Positions 1-5,337 of a stretch of DNA of 5,359 nucleotides are shown here, piece by piece. Within the stretch, counting starts at the first letter, position 1. Each line of letters opens with the position of its first letter. Under the pieces are notes generated by a model. That model saw nothing but the letters and a program-made list of their open reading frames with translations, searched no databases and had not been told where the DNA came from. The position numbers and the translations under genes are program-made. The DNA lies in NCBI GenBank assembly GCA_023818785.1, contig JAMWCO010000113.1, positions 1-5,359 on the forward strand. Direction: 5' to 3'. This DNA comes from Candidatus Omnitrophota bacterium. Its GTDB lineage: Bacteria; Ratteibacteria; UBA8468; B48-G9; JAFGKM01.

Positions 1-1152
1 TCCTGGTGTAAATCCAGGATTAACGCCAAATCTTGGACCTGTCAATGTTGCATCAATTGCTTCTATTAATCTTGAACTAATAAGCCAATCAATTGCAAAC
101 ATATTATTCTTTGATGTTGAAACTTCTACTATTTTTGCTTCAATTAAAACCTGTGAAATAGGACTGTCAAGGGTTGTAATTACTTCTTGAATTTGTGAAA
201 GTAATACTTGATTATCAGTATTTACTATTATAGAATTTGTTCTTGGCTCAGCAATTATATCAACATCTTTAAAAGTCTCCTTTAATGCTTTAACAATACT
301 GCTTGCATCTCCAAATAATATTTTAAAAACCCTCTTATTCTGTTGTTTTAGAAATTCTGCTCTTTTTTCAAATTCTTCTTTTGTTAATATTTTTATTACA
401 TCGTCTTCATAGATATATCTCAAACCATTTGCTTCACAAATCAAATCAAGAACTTTTTTTAAAGGTATATCTTTTACATTTATAGTAACTCTCCCTTCTA
501 TATCTTTACTCAAAATTATATTCGCTCCTGTTAAATCATAAATAAGTTTTAATGTTTGTTGTAAATCAGCATCTGTCAAATTTAAAGTAACTAATTTTTC
601 TCCTATTTCTCCAAGTGGTGGTTTTTCTTTAATTACTTTTTCTTGTATCAATTGTTCTGCTTGAAACCTTGCTTTATTTGAAAGTCGTATTGCTTCAGTA
701 AACTGTTTGTTATCATATGCTTTCTTTGCCATTTCATAAGTTGACTTTGGCGCAGTCATATCAAATTCTGAAATATTATATTTCAAAATAATCTCTTTTA
801 AATAATCATTTGTCTCAAGTAGTGCTTTCTGTGCATATTCTGCAAGTTTTTCAAATTCATCCTCTTTTGACACAGTAATTTCTTTAATATCACCTTCACC
901 TATTTTATATGTTTCTTTCACCCCTAATTTACCAAGTTTTGTTTTTGTTACATTTATATATCTATTTATTTGATTTTTTCTGAAAGATGGGTCTATCCCT
1001 TTAATTTGATTAAATAAATTTAATGCTTCAGGATATTTCTTTTGATAATACAGACTCAGTGCTTCTCTGTATAAATTATCAAGATTATAATTATTTTGAC
1101 CCAAAATTATTCCTATTGTAAAAACCAATAAGATTAAAATTACTTTTTTCAT
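1..1152 (-). CDS. pilQ: Secretin (PilQ/GspD family) with TPR-like N-terminus, 3' part beyond window
   Basis: Outer-membrane pore subunit of a type IV pilus or type II secretion system. I translated 384 residues from the ATG at 1152; the frame stays open to base 1, so the C-terminal part, including nearly all of the pore-forming secretin domain, lies outside. Residues 1-18 are a signal peptide (MKK, then a hydrophobic run ending ILG before QNNYN) without a lipobox Cys. Residues about 26-58 (YREALSLYYQKKYPEALNLF) and about 138-168 (YEMAKKAYDNKQFTEAIRL) look like TPR units. Residues about 187-260 fit the secretin N0/STN domain (LNLTDADLQQTLKLI, then GANIILSKDIEGRVTI). Residues about 271-333 fit a secretin_N/NolW ring domain (VFKILFGDAS, EPRTNSIIV). 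Residues 334-345, QVLIEAKIVEVS, are the typical first strand of the secretin domain. The start has a strong AAAGGAG Shine-Dalgarno. pilQ is chosen over gspD because of the pilMNOP-like genes upstream. The TPR-bearing N-terminus is unlike proteobacterial PilQ, which carries AMIN domains. Confidence 0.9.
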   Translation of the reverse strand, partial: MKKVILILLVFTIGIILGQNNYNLDNLYREALSLYYQKKYPEALNLFNQIKGIDPSFRKNQINRYINVTKTKLGKLGVKETYKIGEGDIKEITVSKEDEFEKLAEYAQKALLETNDYLKEIILKYNISEFDMTAPKSTYEMAKKAYDNKQFTEAIRLSNKARFQAEQLIQEKVIKEKPPLGEIGEKLVTLNLTDADLQQTLKLIYDLTGANIILSKDIEGRVTINVKDIPLKKVLDLICEANGLRYIYEDDVIKILTKEEFEKRAEFLKQQNKRVFKILFGDASSIVKALKETFKDVDIIAEPRTNSIIVNTDNQVLLSQIQEVITTLDSPISQVLIEAKIVEVSTSKNNMFAIDWLISSRLIEAIDATLTGPRFGVNPGFTPG

Positions 1153-1157
1153 TTTTA

Positions 1158-1164
1158 CTCCTTT
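1158..1164 (-). promoter_or_regulatory. Strong Shine-Dalgarno of the secretin gene
   Basis: AAAGGAG lies five bases before the ATG at 1152-1150. It is the strongest ribosome binding site in the window and fixes the secretin start. It also overlaps the place where transcription from the promoter at 1168-1197 should begin, so a transcript from that promoter would lose part of it. Confidence 0.8.
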
Positions 1165-1167
1165 AAT

Positions 1168-1197
1168 ATTATACAAAATTTTAAAATTAAATGTCAA
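1168..1197 (-). promoter_or_regulatory. Consensus sigma-70-type promoter in front of the secretin gene
   Basis: On the minus strand, TTGACA (1197-1192) and TATAAT (1173-1168) are both perfect consensus hexamers separated by 18 bases. They fill most of the 46-base gap between the stop of the PilP/GspC-like gene (1201-1199) and the secretin ATG (1152). The spacer contains a 12-base perfect palindrome, AATTTTAAAATT. A TATAAT match is cheap in such AT-rich DNA, but an exact TTGACA at near-ideal distance is not. The expected start point, near 1160-1162, falls inside the Shine-Dalgarno, giving a leader of only about 8-10 bases. It would let the secretin be expressed apart from the inner-membrane genes. 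Function is inferred from sequence only. Confidence 0.5.
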
Positions 1198-1198
1198 G

Positions 1199-2830
1199 TT
1201 ATTGTATATTAATTTCATATAATAAGCCTTCTTTTGACAAATGTAACTTGTTATTCTCCTTCTTAAGTATTTTATATCCTTCTACAATATCTCCAACTGT
1301 AACTCTATAAGTTCTTTTTGTTCCTTCAATAAAGAAATATTCAACACCTTCAAGTATCATTCTTCCTCTATAAATAAGTGGACACTCTTTTTCAGGCAAA
1401 ACAAATGGAGAAGATTCAACTTTTGAAATTTTTTCAATTTCAGATAATTTTGAAGATAATGAAACTCCTTCTGGTTTTTTAATCTCTGGTTTTTCTACAT
1501 ATGGAATTTTAGGTACAGTTATCTTTTCTGGTTTTGAAATTTTTTCTTCTGGTTTTAAAATACTTACAAATTTTGGTGTTTTTATAATTGAAATAATTTC
1601 TGGTTTTTTAGCAAATATTATATTTGTAGGAACTGGTTTTTTCATAATTTCCATAGTTAATCTTCCTGTTGAAAATGGATCCCTTTTCCCTTCTATATTA
1701 ATTTTTTCTTTTGTCCAATAAACAAACTTTTCTTCTTCTACTACTTCCTTTTTTTCAATACTCTTTTTCTCTTCAACTATTTCTCCTACAATCATCTTTA
1801 ATCTTTCTTCGCTAGAAATTAATGACTTTTTCATATACATAAATAATTCTCCAAGCCAAACTAATAAAAGTATCAAAAATACAAATCTAAAAATATTCCT
1901 TCTTAAAAAAATACCTAATCGGAACGGCTCTTTATAAACAACTACCTTTTTAACTTTCTCTTCAGGAACTAATTTTACTGGGACTATCTTAGGTGTTTTT
2001 TTCTTCTCAATCTCTTTTATAAAATTAGTTATGTTTCTTTCTGCTTCTATTATTTGTGTATTAGGAAGTTTATTTATATCTAATGTTCTTTTAGTTAAGT
2101 TCAACAAATATGTCTTAATTTTCTGCTGTTCTTGTTTACTTTTAAGAAGAATTTCTTTTTCTCTTTCCTTCTTTTCTATAAGTAATTTTTTAGTTGCTTC
2201 TTTAACTTCTTTTCCTAATTCTAATAATTTTCTATGTTTTTCCCTTTCAATTAATTTTTTATAAGAAATAAAATTTGTATAAAAAACATACTTTTCTTTA
2301 TTTATTTGATTTTGGATTTTCTTTTGTTGTAAAAATTGGAGAAGATTCTGTTTATTCCTCCTCTGCTCTAATATCACTCTCTCTTTCTCTCGCTGTCTTT
2401 CCTCCCTCTCCTTCTCCGCTTGCTCTCTAATTTTCTGTCTCTCTCGTTCCCTCTCTTCTTCTAACTCCTGCTTCCTCCTTTCTCTCTCCTGCTCCCTCTT
2501 TATCCTCTCCTCTATCTTCTTATCTTCTAACTCCTTTCTCTTCTTTATTTTTTTTTCTACAAGTAGTTGTTTTATTTTTTTCTTTTCTTCTTTCTTTTTC
2601 GCTATAAGTTCAAAAAGTTTATCTTTCCTTTCTTTTCTTCTTTTACTATTAAATCTAAATACTTTTTCTGCTTGTTCTGGTTTTCCTTCTTTTTTTGTTT
2701 CTTTATTTATACCTCCTTTTTCCTTCGCTAAATTCTCTAAAGTTGCTTTTTTCTGTTTTCCTTTTATTCTTTCTTCCTTTCTTCTTTCAATAAATTCAAT
2801 TAACTTCCTTTTCTTTTCTTCTCTTCTCAT
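1199..2830 (-). CDS. PilP/GspC-like inner-membrane protein with giant charged cytoplasmic helix
   Basis: 543 residues; probably the link between the inner-membrane platform and the secretin. Residues 1-300 are dominated by Lys, Glu, Arg and Gln with almost no Gly or Pro, and should form long helices; residues about 96-158 alternate E/R/K in the style of a single-alpha-helix (ER/K) domain. One membrane segment (about 313-333, FRFVFLILLLVWLGELF) is preceded by Arg-Arg, indicating N-in topology. After it, residues 380-388 (EGKRDPFST) contain the RDPF motif typical of PilP. A Lys/Pro/Glu-rich linker (about 398-455) follows, then residues 484-543 (PLIYRGRMILEGVEYFFIEG, then RTYRVTVGDIVEGYKILK) that fit the beta-rich PilP/GspC homology domain. 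Normal PilP is a lipoprotein of under 200 residues and GspC about 300, so the cytoplasmic part is extra. The ATG is preceded by AAGGA (2842-2838), which overlaps the end of the upstream gene; the intergenic gap is 4 bases. The PilP/GspC assignment rests on motifs, position and topology; the N-terminal function is unknown. Confidence 0.85.
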   Translation of the reverse strand: MRREEKKRKLIEFIERRKEERIKGKQKKATLENLAKEKGGINKETKKEGKPEQAEKVFRFNSKRRKERKDKLFELIAKKKEEKKKIKQLLVEKKIKKRKELEDKKIEERIKREQERERRKQELEEERERERQKIREQAEKEREERQREKERVILEQRRNKQNLLQFLQQKKIQNQINKEKYVFYTNFISYKKLIEREKHRKLLELGKEVKEATKKLLIEKKEREKEILLKSKQEQQKIKTYLLNLTKRTLDINKLPNTQIIEAERNITNFIKEIEKKKTPKIVPVKLVPEEKVKKVVVYKEPFRLGIFLRRNIFRFVFLILLLVWLGELFMYMKKSLISSEERLKMIVGEIVEEKKSIEKKEVVEEEKFVYWTKEKINIEGKRDPFSTGRLTMEIMKKPVPTNIIFAKKPEIISIIKTPKFVSILKPEEKISKPEKITVPKIPYVEKPEIKKPEGVSLSSKLSEIEKISKVESSPFVLPEKECPLIYRGRMILEGVEYFFIEGTKRTYRVTVGDIVEGYKILKKENNKLHLSKEGLLYEINIQ

Positions 2831-2834
2831 AATT

Positions 2835-3581
2835 TCATCCTTCTTTCTTTTCTACTTTTAATATAACAGCATTTAAGTCAATATCTGCTTTATAAAAATC
2901 TTCTCCTATAGTTGTAATTAAAATATTTTCAACTGTAAAATAAGATGATGGATTATCAAAATACTTAATACATCTTATTATTTCGTTACTTGAGCCACTT
3001 ATACTTAATTTAATCGGAATTACTTCATAAAAAGATACTTTTTGAGGAATTCCGGGTGTTAAATTAGAGACAACTGTCACACCTGAATCTATTATCAATT
3101 TTATAAGGTCCTTAATAACTTCAAATTGTAATGTTAAAATTGGAATTTGAGCAACATCTACAAGTCCTGTTTTTGGAAATCCAAAAGATGAAGGAATAGC
3201 AACATTTCTATTTTTTGCAATTTTCTGAAGTTTATCTTCAAAAAAATATACATATTCTTTAAATTCAATAGATGGATATTTTTTAAACTCTGGTGGTAAT
3301 GGATATAATGTAGAGAAACTATTTAACATAATATCAAATTGTTTTTCCAAAAATTCCTTCTTTTTTGTCAATTTTCCAATTAATTCAGGAGATGGTGCTT
3401 TTTCTTTTTCTGTCTCATATTTTTTAATCTCCTCATACATTTTTTTAATCTCTTCTTCTATTTTTTTTATCTCTTGTTTATTTTTTTTATTCCAAAATTG
3501 TCCAAGTCCAATAATCCCCCCTACTAATATTAATGAAAAAATTAACAAATACCTTTTGAAAAAACTTAAAACTTTTTTCAT
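2835..3581 (-). CDS. pilO: PilO-like (Amuc_1100/GspM-like) inner-membrane alignment protein
   Basis: 248 residues; expected partner of the PilN domain encoded just upstream. It has a short basic N-terminus (MKKVLSFFKR), one membrane segment (about 11-29), a Lys/Glu-rich coiled coil (about 31-82), then a periplasmic alpha/beta domain (about 103-245). In that domain, IPILTLQFEVIKDLIKLIID (147-166) and IPIKLSISGSSNEIIRCIKY (188-207), followed by YFTVENILI (214-222), show the doubled strand-helix pattern of a ferredoxin-like PilO/GspM fold. The second half resembles what I recall of Akkermansia Amuc_1100, where a similar helix-strand arrangement ends in FTVNSI. PilO families diverge strongly, so position between PilMN and the PilP-like gene is a major part of the evidence. 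The ATG overlaps the TGA of the upstream gene in ATGA, and no Shine-Dalgarno is visible before it (upstream bases are GTTTTAAATTTGAA), suggesting translational coupling. Confidence 0.8.
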   Translation of the reverse strand: MKKVLSFFKRYLLIFSLILVGGIIGLGQFWNKKNKQEIKKIEEEIKKMYEEIKKYETEKEKAPSPELIGKLTKKKEFLEKQFDIMLNSFSTLYPLPPEFKKYPSIEFKEYVYFFEDKLQKIAKNRNVAIPSSFGFPKTGLVDVAQIPILTLQFEVIKDLIKLIIDSGVTVVSNLTPGIPQKVSFYEVIPIKLSISGSSNEIIRCIKYFDNPSSYFTVENILITTIGEDFYKADIDLNAVILKVEKKEG

Positions 3582-5314
3582 TTCAAATTTAAAACAAGAG
3601 AAAACTCAATTTTATTTTTTTCCTGATTTACTTCACAAGAAACAATATCCACTTTTTGGATAAAGTCAAGTTTACTTAATCTATCTACAAAATCCTTAAA
3701 ATCATTGAAAGCAGTTCTTATATCTCCAATAATAACTTCTCCTAATATTGTAAAAACATTTGTACTTTCTATTTTAATTTCCACAGGTTGTCCAGAAGGT
3801 AAAGTTGCAGGTGCTGCTCCAGGAGAAGGTGTAGGTGCTGCTCCAGAAGGTGGACCAGGAGGTGCAGGGGGCATTTCCCCAGGAGGCATTCCTCCAGGCG
3901 GGCCACCCTGTGGTTGTCCTGGCAATATTTCACCTTCAGGTTTTGGAGGAGCAGTTGTACCTGGAGTAATTGAAGTAATATAAATTTTACTACTTGGTAA
4001 TGTTTCACCAATTGCAAGAATTCTTTTTAACCATATATTTTTCTTATCTAATAATCCTTGAACAATCCCCACTTTTCCATTAATTTCATTAATCTCTTTT
4101 TCAAGTTTTTCTACTTCTGGTTTATATTTTTCATATTGACTACGAGAAACTTCAAGTTCTCCTTTAATTCCACTAAGCATTACTCTTTCCCATTTATAAA
4201 AAGGAAGAGGAGTAATTGATATAATCCCAGCCATTAAAACTGAAAGATATATATATGGCCTATTTATTCTAAATTCTCTCAATCTTTCTATCTCCTCTGG
4301 CAAAAAATTGATATTTATAAAAACAGGCAATATCTTTCTTAAACCAATTCCAATTACAGTACCAAGTTCAACATCCTTTTCTTTTAAATAAGCATATTCT
4401 TTTTCTACTTCTATTTCCTCTAATGGTCTAAAATAATAAACAGGAATTCTTCCTTTTTCTTCAAGATATTCTCTAAATCCTTTTAATAAAGAACTCCCTC
4501 CACAAATATATAAACTTTCAAGTTCAGGTCCTTTAAGGGTAAATCTCCAATAATCTATGGAATTCTGTATTTCTGTATGCAAACTATCAAGTATACTAAC
4601 AACTGTCTTCATTTGTAAACCCCTTTCCTTCTTTTCCAATTCTGCTTCTATAAAAGATTTTCCTTCTGTTTCAGAAATTGCAGAGGTAATAGTATTTCCT
4701 GAAACAGTCAATGACCTTACAAGGAATTTTTCTTTATAAACTATGATTAAGTTTGAAGAATTTGCACCTATCTCAAGAAATCCTAAACATTTATCCCTTC
4801 CCAAATTTTTAAAAAATATAAGTATATTTATAAGTGCGAAATGGTCTGTATCAACAAAATGAGGGTCTATCCCTAAAGAAATTATTTTGCTTATATATTC
4901 ACTTAGTATTTCTCTCTTTATTGCGCCAAGTAATACATTATAATTTTGTTGCGTCTCTTCAAAAATCTGGTATTTCCATGCTACTACTTCCAAAGGGAAA
5001 GGAATCTGTTGTTGAACTTCATATTTAAGTATATCTGTCAACTTTTTTATTGGAACATTAGGAACAGTTAAACCTCTTACTAAAACACCTCTTCCTGGTA
5101 TAGAAACATAAAAACTTCTACTTGGTAATTTCTGAATAAAACTTTTACCTTCTGTTTTCAAAAAATTGTCAATTTCTTCAGAAGAAATACCGGATATATC
5201 AAGCTCATTATAATAGGATAAAGTTATCTTACCACCAACATATTCTAAATCTATTACCCTTATTTTTGTTGAACCAATATCTACTATTAAATTCCGTTTA
5301 CCTCCGATTTTCAC
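3578..5314 (-). CDS. pilM: PilM-PilN fusion protein (GspL-like architecture)
   Basis: 578 residues; cytoplasmic actin-like ATPase joined to its membrane partner. Residues 1-328 are PilM: phosphate-1 motif VDIGSTKIRV (11-20), the 1C-type segment VPNVPIKKLTDILKYEVQQQ with IPFPLEVVAW after it (84-113), phosphate-2 motif LEIGANSSNLIIV (180-192), adenosine-site CGGSSLLKGF (271-280) and C-terminal ELGTVIGIGLR (316-326). Residues 335-341, INFLPEE, are the PilN N-terminal signature (usually INLLP) that in T4P binds PilM. A membrane segment (about 353-372), a coiled coil (about 378-425), WLKRILAIGETLPSSKIYIT (428-447) and the closing ferredoxin-like part (511-578) complete PilN. A Pro/Gly/Ala insert (451-510) splits that domain. 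Ordinary PilM is about 350 and PilN about 200 residues, so the length fits a fusion; GspL of T2S has the same order but has lost the nucleotide motifs retained here. The start is GTG: an in-frame TAG (5326-5324) sits 9 bases upstream and AGGAAG is well placed. Confidence 0.92.
   Translation of the reverse strand: MKIGGKRNLIVDIGSTKIRVIDLEYVGGKITLSYYNELDISGISSEEIDNFLKTEGKSFIQKLPSRSFYVSIPGRGVLVRGLTVPNVPIKKLTDILKYEVQQQIPFPLEVVAWKYQIFEETQQNYNVLLGAIKREILSEYISKIISLGIDPHFVDTDHFALINILIFFKNLGRDKCLGFLEIGANSSNLIIVYKEKFLVRSLTVSGNTITSAISETEGKSFIEAELEKKERGLQMKTVVSILDSLHTEIQNSIDYWRFTLKGPELESLYICGGSSLLKGFREYLEEKGRIPVYYFRPLEEIEVEKEYAYLKEKDVELGTVIGIGLRKILPVFININFLPEEIERLREFRINRPYIYLSVLMAGIISITPLPFYKWERVMLSGIKGELEVSRSQYEKYKPEVEKLEKEINEINGKVGIVQGLLDKKNIWLKRILAIGETLPSSKIYITSITPGTTAPPKPEGEILPGQPQGGPPGGMPPGEMPPAPPGPPSGAAPTPSPGAAPATLPSGQPVEIKIESTNVFTILGEVIIGDIRTAFNDFKDFVDRLSKLDFIQKVDIVSCEVNQEKNKIEFSLVLNLK
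3785..3964 (-). repeat. GC-rich low-complexity tract encoding a Pro/Gly/Ala linker in the PilN domain
   Basis: It encodes residues 451-510 of the PilM-PilN fusion: 22 Pro and 12 Gly in 60 positions. By hand count 103 of 180 bases (3781-3960) are G or C, about 57%, against roughly 27-30% on either side. The DNA holds short imperfect direct repeats: GGTGCTGCTCCAG at 3810-3822 and 3834-3846 (plus strand), and TCCAGAAGGT at 3791-3800 and 3842-3851. The reading frame is intact, so it behaves as an expandable in-frame linker rather than a broken region. Confidence 0.85.
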
Positions 5315-5319
5315 CTTTT

Positions 5320-5325
5320 CTTCCT
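5320..5325 (-). promoter_or_regulatory. Shine-Dalgarno that sets the GTG start of the PilM-PilN gene
   Basis: AGGAAG lies five bases before GTG (5314-5312). An in-frame TAG at 5326-5324 overlaps it, so no longer protein is possible, and no ATG occurs in frame until residue 235. No clear promoter is visible in the 23 bases between the tRNA end and this gene. Confidence 0.75.
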
Positions 5326-5337
5326 ATAAATTAAAAT

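Noticed and set aside
1153..1198. Rho-independent terminator between the PilP/GspC-like gene and the secretin
   Set aside because: The palindrome AATTTTAAAATT has only A/T pairs and is not followed by a GC-stem hairpin with a T-run, so it would not make a stable terminator.
2031..2264. Plus-strand frame with a hydrophobic Ser/Phe/Leu-rich product
   Set aside because: It is antisense to the charged helix gene; Lys/Glu codons read backwards give Phe/Leu/Ser, which mimics a membrane protein.
2357..2545. CT-rich plus-strand tract as a CRISPR-like array or satellite repeat
   Set aside because: There are no regular direct repeats with spacers; the pattern comes from Glu/Arg/Lys codons in an intact reading frame.
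3810..3846. Direct repeats as evidence of an insertion sequence or attachment site
   Set aside because: They are short, lie inside the low-complexity linker and keep the frame; no transposase, terminal inverted repeats or target duplication is present.
3705..3983. Plus-strand open frame encoding a Gly/Pro-rich peptide
   Set aside because: It is the antisense shadow of the Pro/Gly/Ala linker of the PilM-PilN fusion; the GC-rich tract removes stops from all frames, and the minus-strand frame carries recognised domains on both sides.
3769..4017. Second minus-strand frame rich in Leu, Gln and His
   Set aside because: It is out of frame inside the fusion gene across the same low-complexity tract and has no domain or ribosome binding site.
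4557..5028. Two short plus-strand frames (4557-4739 and 4834-5028)
   Set aside because: Both lie antisense to the conserved PilM domain, lack good ribosome binding sites and resemble nothing known to me.
3578..5314. Calling the operon a type II secretion GspL-M-C-D set
   Set aside because: The fused first gene and the membrane-anchored third gene are GspL/GspC-like, but the retained PilM nucleotide motifs, the INFLPEE signature and the RDPF motif favour the pilus family; kept only as an alternative.
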